Assembly (NCBI GenBank): GCA_023142215.1
Contig: JAGLJW010000066.1
Coordinates: 1-10,895 of the forward strand
Length of the DNA: 10,895 nt
Direction of reading: 5' to 3'
DNA from: Candidatus Parcubacteria bacterium
Lineage (GTDB): Bacteria; Patescibacteriota; Patescibacteriia; Patescibacteriales; UBA12075
Shown here piece after piece: positions 3,715 through 10,895 of this stretch. Position numbers and translations under genes: made by a program. Position 1 is the first letter of the stretch. Every line of letters starts with the position of its first letter. A model generated the notes under the pieces. The model was not told where the DNA came from. It searched no databases and was given only the letters and a program-made list of their open reading frames with translations.

Positions 3715-6700
3715 TTATTCCCCAAATCGCACCCGTCCATTATTATAAACCTCTTTTATCATACTTTCTGACAATACATAATTATAAACTCGTACATCAT
3801 CAATCTTTCCATTAAATTCACTATTTCCAGAATTAGAGCTTATTGCAAATTCTTCTACACCAGAATCTATATCTATAATTCCAGAAGTATCAACAGGGCT
3901 ATTTGGATCCTCTAATCCATTAATATACAATCGTAATCCATTTAAACTATCTTCTGTATAAGTAAAACAAACATGTCTCCATTGTTGCAATATCGCTGTG
4001 TCTGATTCACTTTCTATATAAGCAGTTGTTCCACCTGTTTCCTTTACTATAATTCTGTACATATCTGTTCTCGCACTACTACCAACAGTATCTTTAAAAA
4101 ATCTAAAACCAGCATCACTGCCATTCATTGCAATATACTGATCCCAACTTAAACCATCATGATACACCCATGAACAAACACTTAACTGACTTGCATTATC
4201 TACAACATCCAAATCTCCAATACCAACAAAATCATCAGCCCCATCAAAGTCCAAAGCACTTCCAAATTTTCCACTGACATAATCTAAACCAGAACCAGTA
4301 GATGAACCCGTTCCATTATAAGCTCCGCCAGCTGGCGGATCAGAACTATCAATCAAAGTCGCACCGTCAGCATCGCCAGAACTTGCTTCATCAAATTTCC
4401 AATGAGCAATCGGTTTTCCACGATTATAATCCCAAGCAATTTGAGCTTGAGTACGAGCATAGTCATATATTTTTACATCATCAATACATCCATTAAACAT
4501 TCCTGCATTAGATGAGCTATAACGATGTCTACCAATATCAATAAAATCTAAACCAGTTATATAATTACCAGTCTGAGTATTTGCCACTTTAGATACTTCA
4601 ACACCATCAATATAAAGATAGATAAATGACGAATCAACTACTCCAATATAATAATGCCATTCATTATAATTTGCCGGCGTAGCATAACTAGCTGAATCCG
4701 TTAAACCAACACTACTTCTTACTTTAAAACATACTTCATTACTTGAATAATCTTCAGAAAATAAAATAATTGAAGAATGATTATCACCAGTACTAGCATC
4801 ACGTTGTTCAAAAATTATATTATCACCATCAGATCCTCCACCTTGTCCAGACATTTTTGCCCAAGCTCCAATAGTAAATTGTGTCGTTTTGATGATTGGG
4901 TCACTGCCTAAATCCACATAATCATCCGTTCCATTAAAATTCCCTCCCATTCCAACTTTCCCATTCTTAAAATGATTTCCTGTTCCATTCCAAGTTCCGT
5001 TAAGTGAACTTGATGCATAATCTTTTGCTACACTTCCACTCATCTCATTCAATTTCCACCAAGCAACAGGTGGAGCTCCTCCGAATGGATCATAATTTAC
5101 TCCAGAGCTTGTGTCTTTTGTTTGTTGTCCAATTTGCACACTATAACTATTCGCGTTTTCTCGCAGTACATCATTACGAGTTAAAGCATAAGGAAGAAAT
5201 GCAATTCTATCAATTGAACCAGTAAATAAACCTGTATCGTCATTATTTCGTCCGACGTTTAAAGCAACAGAATTTCCCAATGACCCTAAGAATCCCAATG
5301 TTCCCAAAGATCCTCCAGTGGAATTAACTCCATCAATATAAATTTTATTCCCTGCCGAACTATCTTCATCAAACACGGTTATAATTGTATGCCATTTATT
5401 ATCAGCTATATTTGTACTTCCATAAATAGAAAATTCATTAGTGCCATCACTTACTTCAAAATATGGAATACCATCACCTTTACCATAATCCAAACCAAAT
5501 AAATATCCAGCATTTGAAGCACTATTATTTGTTCGTTTAGAAATAATTGTTGAACTTCCAGTGTCTGATGTTTTTATTGTTGCCAGCCATGAGAAATCAG
5601 ATGTACTAGCAATGTCAAAATAATCATCATCAGCCAAACTCGCATAACCCGCTCCGCTCAAACTTAAAGATGTTATGCTTTCTTCTAAATATCCAGTCGT
5701 AAATGAATAATCACCATTTCCAGTTAAATTTTTACACTGCCCAAGTTTACAAAGCGTTCCTGTTTCATTCAAATTATTCCTGAAATGCCATTCCGAACTG
5801 GCTTTGCCTTGATTATAGAGTTCAGCAATTTCACGTTGAGATAAAGCACGATTATAAATACGAACTTCATCTATTTTACCATCAAAATCACCATTAAATG
5901 CTGCTGTTGCACCAAATGTTAAATCTACTGCATTTTCATAAATACAACTCAACGGCGTATATGTATTAGAGCTTTGTGAAGCATCAACATAAGCTTTAAT
6001 AATTGACCCATCAGAAACAACACAAATATTAGTCCAAACACCAGTTGAAAAAGTTTTATCAGTAAAATTATATGTGGTCTCAGTTGAACCGTCACAGCTT
6101 GAAGAATATCTAATAGATCCAGAATAAACAGAACTTCCAGCACCATATACCTTTAGACCATAACTATAGTCTGAACTTACATCATTTTGTTTTGTAACAA
6201 TTTCATCTTTATAACTCAATAGATCTGGATTGACCCATGCACAAATAGTTATTGCATTATTATCAGATGGTGTATCTAGACTATCACTATCATCCACTAA
6301 AACATAATCATCATCACCATTAAATTTTCCACCAGTTCCAAATCGTCCAATATCTTCCCAATGTTCACCCGTTCCATTCCAAGCCCCATCATTCCCATTT
6401 CCTGATTTATCATGAACTGTATTCCCACTTCCTTCATTAAATGTCCAATGTCCAACTAAACCATTATCTAAATCAACCGTACTATCTGGCGAACCACCAA
6501 TAACTACTTCTTGCCCATGAAATTGATCAGCTCCAATATCAAATAATCCAGTTGTTGGCCATGGTCGTTCTTCACCATCAATATCATCAACAATAGCTAA
6601 GTTGGTGTCGCTAGTTAAATTCACACCTTTTTTTCTGGCGCTTGTATCTGCTTGTGCTAAATGAAAATCTTCGGTTGAAGTTGAAACAAAAGTAACCGTT

Positions 6701-9700
6701 GCTCCGTTTTGAGAATTAGAACCAGGGGCGTCGCCTGCAATATCAGAAAGATTAAAATCAGAGTTAGTAAATGTTCCTACAAAACCATCTGCACAATTTT
6801 GAGTTATGTTGTTTTTGGCCACAAAAGTTCCCTGAGCACGATAAAAACCTTTTGAGGTAGCATTATAAACCGTATTATTGTAAGCATATAAAGTATATTG
6901 ATCTTCATTTTGATAAATTCCAATAGGATAATTTATAAAAATATTATTAAATATAAATCCAACATGATTATTACCCTCTATTGAATTAATCATAACACCT
7001 CGACCAGTTGTATTCACTGATTTAATAATATTGTTTGATAAGGTCATTTGAGATGTGTCAGTTAAATTTGACAACAAAAAACCATCTCTTATATCAGTAT
7101 TTGTTATTTTCATTTGTAAGCCATCAGCTTTAAAATAATTCTCCTGTATTACAATTGCTGTAATAATTGTTTCCAGCCTATAATCAACATCACTCCATTT
7201 ACCATTATGCCTAGCACTATCAGTTGTATAAATCTTAATATAATTCCCAACCCCAGTTTCCCATCCGTCAATCGTAACCGCAGTATTATCAGGATTAGAC
7301 CAAGCTCCATCAATTTTTGCTGTGGCGATAACTGGTGCTCCTAATTGATCGCCTGTTCCTGAGACTGTCCAAAGATTTGAAGCATCCACTCGCCATTCGT
7401 CTCCGTTTTGGGCTATTTGAGAAGATGAGACGCTATAAATGGACGTCTCTACGATGATATTCTCCAATAAAATTTGACTTGATGTTGTGGCTACAACTGT
7501 TCCTATAACATTTTGTACTACGCCACTTCTGTATAATGTCACAGAATTCCCGTTTGCTAAACTTCCCGTGATTGAACCAGAATAAACCAAAGTTCCTGAT
7601 GCCATAAGATCAGAATTCACTTCTGCTTCCCAATCAAATAATGAGTCATAATCTCCACCTGATTCCATAATTGTGGAAACAAATTCAGTAGCAGCTTCAT
7701 CGGCTCCAATATCAAAAGCTCCACCACGAGATGTTCCATCAATATCATACCACGTAGATGCGTCCCGCTGGGGCGTATCAAACACATCCACAACAGAAGA
7801 GGTACCAGCATTCCTAGCAACAGTATCACTCAAAGCCAAATGAAAATCACTATTATCAACATCAATAAAGGCTACTGTGGCACTATTTTTTGAATTATCC
7901 CCAGGAGCATCACCTGCTAAATCTGAAATATTATTATCAGAATCTGATGAAAATGTATCAACAAAGCCGTCAGTACAGTTTTGAGTTATATTATTTTTTG
8001 CAATAACAGTTGCATATAATCTTTCAATACAATTTGTTGAATTATAAATAGTGTTATTAAAAATATAATGAGTTTTATCTGTTGCTCGAGCCCATATCCC
8101 TCTTGAATCAGTTCCTGTAAATCCATAAATTACATTATTCCATATTATACTTGACTCATAAATATTAATTCCCACATGTATACTTGTTGTAAAATTTCCA
8201 GTTCCTTTTATGATATTATTAGAGATATAAATATCTGAATCATTTTCTGCAAAAGTAACATTCAATCCATATCTGGCAGACAAATCGGTTGATTGATACA
8301 TTTGTAAACCGTCAATTCTTACAAAAGGTTCATAAATGCTCATTACCATCCCAATTGGCTCTAATCTGTATTTACCATCATCCCACTTCCCATCATGCCT
8401 TGCACTATCCGTAGTATAAACCTTCACATAATTATACTCCCCAGTTTCCCAACCACTTATCGTTACAGCCGAATTATCTGCCGAGCTCCATGCTCCATCA
8501 ATTTTTGCTACAACAATCGCAGGATTTCCGAGGTTTGTGATTGTTACATAATTTGCTCCATCAACTTGCAATTGTTCTCCATCTGTAAAATCACCGGTTA
8601 TATTTTCTAATAATATTTGATTTGTCGTAGTTGAAACATGAACAACCTCAGCGGTTTCTCCTGAACTTACTCCTGTGATTGATGAAATATCTGATACTGT
8701 TCCAACTAAACCAGAAATTGAAAAAACTCTGGTGCTGGTTGCTGTAAGATCGGTTTGCATTCCAGTTTCCCAAGATGCAAGAGTAGAATAATTATCACCA
8801 ATATCATCTTCCGTCACCATTCCAATAAACTCAACCGCCGCTTCATCAGCTCCAATATCCCACTGAGTACGATAATCACCATCTATGTCATTCTGGAGCG
8901 AAGCGATAGAATCTCCTGGTGTACTAGTACCAGCGTCAATAGCTACTGTGTCGTCTGGAGCAAGATGGAAATCGTTATTGGCTAAATCTATAAATTTAAC
9001 TGTTTTATATCCATCAAAAGTGGCGTTAACATCATTAGCATCAGTCTGATCAACATCGGAAATATTGTTATCAGAAGAAGAATCAAAAGTCCCCCTATAA
9101 CCATTGGTACAATTTTGAGTAATATTATTTTTTGCAATCATTAATCCGCCAGGTTCTACAAAAATTCCCTGATAACTGTCATAAATAGTATTATTATAAA
9201 CGTAATTTGTGCCGTATGAATGAATAGCAGACCAGCCAGGATCGGTAAATCCATAAATAATATTATTATAAATATATACATTATTATTAACATCGGAAGA
9301 TCGTATACCATCTCCGCTAGTTTCGTTGGTATAAATTCCAACAATAATATTATTACTAATATCTATTTTATTATTTCCGGAAGACAACGTATAAATTTTG
9401 AAAGAATTATTAGCGCTACCTCCTGTTACAATAGTTTTACTTTGAAGACCATCAATTTTTACATAATCTTCATAAATACCCATAATAACTGTTCCTTCCA
9501 ACCTATACTTATTATCATCCCACTTTCCACTATGCCTCTGAGTCACTCCAACTTCATCACTGTCAACCGGTGTATAAATCTTGATATAGTTATATTCCCC
9601 AGTCGTCCAATCATTAATCGTAACATAAGTAGTATCCACCGCATCCCCATAACACGCAATATTCCACTGCTCATTACTCGTTACAAGATCTTTCCCATCA

Positions 9701-10895
9701 GACCAAGTATCAAAATTTCGTAAGCTTGCATTTATTCCTGTGTTTTCCGTTCCTTCTTCGGCTAAACTAAGTGAAGTATAAGCTCTAAATATTGACCAAT
9801 CAGCATCTCCAGACACTTCCGTAGCAGGAGTGCCTGAGGCTGTAAGAACTTTATATTCAGTAGAAGAACTTCTTTTATGAATAAAAGCAAGAGCATCAAC
9901 CGTCCCGTCATTATCACTGTCGTATTGAATGACATCTCCAACTCCAACATTATCTGGCACAGCTGTAGCGAATGTAGCTGTTAAACCTTCAATAGTTAAA
10001 TTCCCACTCGCCCCAGTATCAAGCGCAGTTGTATTGCTTGGTCCAACACTACGAAATATCGGAATAGCAGTTTCATCAGCACCAATATCAGAAGAATGAA
10101 TCCGCCCTTGTCCATCAATATCATCTATAACTTTAAGATATGAATCATTAGAAAGATCAGCACCAAGATCTTTAGCACCCGTGTCGTTTGAAGCAAGATG
10201 AAAATCTTCTGTACCTGAGGCTGTTGAAATAAAATTAAAAGTTTGATTAATTAAATTATGAGAACCTTCACCAATATCATCAGCTAAATCAGTAGCGTTG
10301 TAGTCAGTACCTGTTGCAAAAGTACCCAAATATGGATTAGTCGTACTAGAAACTAAATTATTTTTAGCTACAACTATACCTGAAATAGCACGTATTCCAA
10401 TTGTGTCATTATAAATTGTATTATTATATACAGATGCATTTTTAGACCAAAGATATATTGACGCATACGAAGTATTATTTCCATTATATAATATATTATT
10501 CCAAATTTTCAAATTACATAACGAGTTACTGCTAGTCAATATATCATTTTCTCGAATTATGTTATTTGAAACATAGATATTACTATTATTATCATCTATT
10601 ATATTACTTGCTATATTAAAAATTTCTGAGTCTATTTGCACTCCATCAATCCTGAAATAATTTTCATTATTAAATAGTTGTGAGCGTCTATATGCCATAT
10701 TGTCCCACTTTCCATCGTGCCTAGCCAAATCAGTCGTATAAATCTTAATATAATTATCATTATCTGTAGTCCAACCCAAAATCGTTAAAGCATCCGTATC
10801 CGCACTCGTCCAAGCTCCATCAATCTTAGCAATCGCAATTGGACTTGCTCCTAATTCGTCAGTTGTGGTGGCTCCTTGTACTGTCCAATAATTTG
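3715..10895 (-). CDS. Giant beta-helix/LamG surface protein, N-terminus beyond the window
   Basis: The frame is open to the right edge: 2392 codons are visible, and the apparent start near 10779 is only an internal TTG. Four beta-helix modules of about 390 residues come first. Each has an IDGAW-like strand (modules 1, 3, 4), a W(E/T)TG-x-YNYIKIYTTDSARHDGKW segment, Asn-rich rungs such as YNNTIY and AKNNITQNC, an FHLA segment, and a final DIDG...DIGADE motif, as in pectate-lyase-like and choice-of-anchor Q proteins. Four LamG/jellyroll domains follow, roughly at 6470-5795, 5794-5130, 5085-4415 and 4412-3740, each opening with HW.F/WWKLNE-like and closing with IDEVRIYNRAL-like motifs. No LPXTG or C-terminal membrane segment is seen; a signal peptide would lie off-window. 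Probably an exported adhesin or glycan-binding protein; no catalytic residues identified. Stop TAA. Four palindromic repeat families lie inside in frame. Confidence 0.85.
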   Translation of the reverse strand, partial: NYWTVQGATTTDELGASPIAIAKIDGAWTSADTDALTILGWTTDNDNYIKIYTTDLARHDGKWDNMAYRRSQLFNNENYFRIDGVQIDSEIFNIASNIIDDNNSNIYVSNNIIRENDILTSSNSLCNLKIWNNILYNGNNTSYASIYLWSKNASVYNNTIYNDTIGIRAISGIVVAKNNLVSSTTNPYLGTFATGTDYNATDLADDIGEGSHNLINQTFNFISTASGTEDFHLASNDTGAKDLGADLSNDSYLKVIDDIDGQGRIHSSDIGADETAIPIFRSVGPSNTTALDTGASGNLTIEGLTATFATAVPDNVGVGDVIQYDSDNDGTVDALAFIHKRSSSTEYKVLTASGTPATEVSGDADWSIFRAYTSLSLAEEGTENTGINASLRNFDTWSDGKDLVTSNEQWNIACYGDAVDTTYVTINDWTTGEYNYIKIYTPVDSDEVGVTQRHSGKWDDNKYRLEGTVIMGIYEDYVKIDGLQSKTIVTGGSANNSFKIYTLSSGNNKIDISNNIIVGIYTNETSGDGIRSSDVNNNVYIYNNIIYGFTDPGWSAIHSYGTNYVYNNTIYDSYQGIFVEPGGLMIAKNNITQNCTNGYRGTFDSSSDNNISDVDQTDANDVNATFDGYKTVKFIDLANNDFHLAPDDTVAIDAGTSTPGDSIASLQNDIDGDYRTQWDIGADEAAVEFIGMVTEDDIGDNYSTLASWETGMQTDLTATSTRVFSISGLVGTVSDISSITGVSSGETAEVVHVSTTTNQILLENITGDFTDGEQLQVDGANYVTITNLGNPAIVVAKIDGAWSSADNSAVTISGWETGEYNYVKVYTTDSARHDGKWDDGKYRLEPIGMVMSIYEPFVRIDGLQMYQSTDLSARYGLNVTFAENDSDIYISNNIIKGTGNFTTSIHVGINIYESSIIWNNVIYGFTGTDSRGIWARATDKTHYIFNNTIYNSTNCIERLYATVIAKNNITQNCTDGFVDTFSSDSDNNISDLAGDAPGDNSKNSATVAFIDVDNSDFHLALSDTVARNAGTSSVVDVFDTPQRDASTWYDIDGTSRGGAFDIGADEAATEFVSTIMESGGDYDSLFDWEAEVNSDLMASGTLVYSGSITGSLANGNSVTLYRSGVVQNVIGTVVATTSSQILLENIIVETSIYSVSSSQIAQNGDEWRVDASNLWTVSGTGDQLGAPVIATAKIDGAWSNPDNTAVTIDGWETGVGNYIKIYTTDSARHNGKWSDVDYRLETIITAIVIQENYFKADGLQMKITNTDIRDGFLLSNLTDTSQMTLSNNIIKSVNTTGRGVMINSIEGNNHVGFIFNNIFINYPIGIYQNEDQYTLYAYNNTVYNATSKGFYRAQGTFVAKNNITQNCADGFVGTFTNSDFNLSDIAGDAPGSNSQNGATVTFVSTSTEDFHLAQADTSARKKGVNLTSDTNLAIVDDIDGEERPWPTTGLFDIGADQFHGQEVVIGGSPDSTVDLDNGLVGHWTFNEGSGNTVHDKSGNGNDGAWNGTGEHWEDIGRFGTGGKFNGDDDYVLVDDSDSLDTPSDNNAITICAWVNPDLLSYKDEIVTKQNDVSSDYSYGLKVYGAGSSVYSGSIRYSSSCDGSTETTYNFTDKTFSTGVWTNICVVSDGSIIKAYVDASQSSNTYTPLSCIYENAVDLTFGATAAFNGDFDGKIDEVRIYNRALSQREIAELYNQGKASSEWHFRNNLNETGTLCKLGQCKNLTGNGDYSFTTGYLEESITSLSLSGAGYASLADDDYFDIASTSDFSWLATIKTSDTGSSTIISKRTNNSASNAGYLFGLDYGKGDGIPYFEVSDGTNEFSIYGSTNIADNKWHTIITVFDEDSSAGNKIYIDGVNSTGGSLGTLGFLGSLGNSVALNVGRNNDDTGLFTGSIDRIAFLPYALTRNDVLRENANSYSVQIGQQTKDTSSGVNYDPFGGAPPVAWWKLNEMSGSVAKDYASSSLNGTWNGTGNHFKNGKVGMGGNFNGTDDYVDLGSDPIIKTTQFTIGAWAKMSGQGGGSDGDNIIFEQRDASTGDNHSSIILFSEDYSSNEVCFKVRSSVGLTDSASYATPANYNEWHYYIGVVDSSFIYLYIDGVEVSKVANTQTGNYITGLDFIDIGRHRYSSSNAGMFNGCIDDVKIYDYARTQAQIAWDYNRGKPIAHWKFDEASSGDADGATLIDSSDPPAGGAYNGTGSSTGSGLDYVSGKFGSALDFDGADDFVGIGDLDVVDNASQLSVCSWVYHDGLSWDQYIAMNGSDAGFRFFKDTVGSSARTDMYRIIVKETGGTTAYIESESDTAILQQWRHVCFTYTEDSLNGLRLYINGLEDPNSPVDTSGIIDIDSGVEEFAISSNSGNSEFNGKIDDVRVYNYVLSESMIKEVYNNGRVRFGE
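4324..4339. repeat. Perfect 16-bp palindrome TCCGCCAGCTGGCGGA inside the fourth LamG domain
   Basis: It encodes D-P-P-A-G-G-A on the coding strand. The other LamG domains have S-G-N-G-N-D-G-A or A-S-S-S-L-N-G-T at this point, before the shared NGTG motif, so the palindrome looks like an in-frame addition or replacement in a surface loop. It is a third hairpin family, distinct from both GTAG-headed types. Confidence 0.6.
7427..7453 (-). repeat. In-frame copy of the second REP family inside the giant gene
   Basis: 27 bp, reverse complement starting CGTAGAGACG and ending GCGTCTC; GAGACG (7427-7432) pairs with CGTCTC (7444-7449). It reads V-E-T-S-I-Y-S-V-S in the coding frame, near the start of the fourth beta-helix module, so the TAG in its head falls out of frame. 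The sister copy at 1364-1390 lies the other way: its TAG ends the AbiEii gene. Confidence 0.65.
7753..7779 (+). repeat. In-frame GC-rich REP inside the giant gene
   Basis: A complete 27-bp GTAG-headed REP with one arm change (GTCCC for GCCCC). On the coding strand it reads D-T-P-Q-R-D-A-S-T, the same frame used by the REPs in RAYT. It lies immediately before W-Y-DIDG in the third module, where modules 1 and 4 have ordinary sequence (LKVIDDIDG, LAIVDDIDG). It is the only REP seen away from the RAYT neighbourhood. Confidence 0.85.
8886..8915 (+). repeat. In-frame TGTCATTCTGGA-family repeat inside the giant gene
   Basis: A 30-bp copy starting TGTCATTCTGGAGCGAAGCG and ending ATAGAATCTC, the same element as at 636-789. 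On the coding strand it reads D-S-I-A-S-L-Q-N-D and runs directly into IDGD of the second module, the same site that carries the GC-rich REP in the third module. An imperfect palindrome around GTACTAGTAC (8919-8934) flanks it. Confidence 0.8.

Larger units (their letters stand above)
6523..10895 (-). repeat. Tandem coding modules of about 1.15-1.23 kb (beta-helix part of the giant gene)
   Basis: The DIGADE/DIGADQ codons recur at 10072-10089, 8842-8859, 7696-7713 and 6523-6540, giving periods of 1230, 1146 and 1173 bases. The first module is cut by the window edge. DNA stays recognisably similar in the segment coding for KIDGAW and GWETG...YTTDSARHDGKW (for example around 8400-8510 and 7200-7320), while the rungs between have diverged. 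This suggests growth by unequal recombination or module duplication, with later divergence. Confidence 0.75.

Noticed and set aside
3501..3815. Plus-strand open frames with the repeated peptide INDTPRL
   Set aside because: These are artefacts of the 21-bp tandem array and REPs; one runs antisense into the giant gene. No start signal or domain is seen.
3740..4412. Sortase or other cell-wall anchor at the C-terminus of the giant protein
   Set aside because: The chain ends VYNNGRVRFGE right after the last LamG domain, with no LPXTG, hydrophobic segment or positive tail.
10777..10779. Start codon of the giant gene at this TTG
   Set aside because: The frame continues to the window edge and encodes the same KIDGAW...LTI segment that precedes this point in the other modules, so the TTG is an internal Leu codon.

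Overview
The window is AT-rich, and every gene I can support lies on the minus strand. It reads like an uncultured bacterium, perhaps of the Patescibacteria/CPR type. The reasons are the giant beta-helix/LamG surface protein, weak or absent Shine-Dalgarno sequences, and several families of short palindromic repeats placed inside genes. This taxonomic guess is weak. TGA is used as a normal stop in three genes, so the Gracilibacteria/SR1 code that reads TGA as Gly does not apply.

Left part (1-1080): a 58-codon GTG-start excisionase/MerR-like helix-turn-helix gene (70-246, minus) is followed by about 1.1 kb without a convincing protein gene. That stretch holds (a) short tandem heptamers, (b) a roughly 212-nt block (338-549) that folds on paper into a long closing stem enclosing four hairpins, which I consider a candidate undescribed structured RNA or foldable DNA element, (c) a 58-bp near-perfect palindrome, (d) a long inverted repeat of the 'TGTCATTCTGGA' family, and (e) an AT-rich stretch with three DnaA-box-like 9-mers in the same orientation.

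Middle part (1081-3714): a bidirectional-looking terminator hairpin, then a cluster of GC-rich REP palindromes. Next comes an AbiE-type toxin-antitoxin pair (AbiEii nucleotidyltransferase toxin 1386-2108; AbiEi antitoxin about 2105-2686) with a clear promoter and an operator-like palindrome. A REP-associated tyrosine transposase (RAYT, 2754-3398) follows. The RAYT gene carries three REP copies, in frame, inside its own coding sequence. Another REP/BIME cluster with a 21-bp tandem array lies upstream of it. The REPs come in two subtypes, GTAG-headed and GTAC/GTAT-headed, set in opposite orientations as in BIMEs, and are the likely substrate of this RAYT.

Right part (3715-10895): a single giant gene, open at the right edge. 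Its visible 2392 codons encode four roughly 390-residue parallel beta-helix modules ending in a DIGADE-like motif, followed by four LamG/concanavalin-like domains. It is probably a secreted or surface-displayed adhesin or glycan-binding protein. Four different palindromic repeat families sit in frame inside it, and two unrelated ones occupy the same position in two successive modules, just before the 'DIDG' motif.

The most unusual theme is palindromic repeats acting as coding sequence: in the transposase that probably mobilises one of them, in the giant surface protein, and as the stop codon of the toxin gene.
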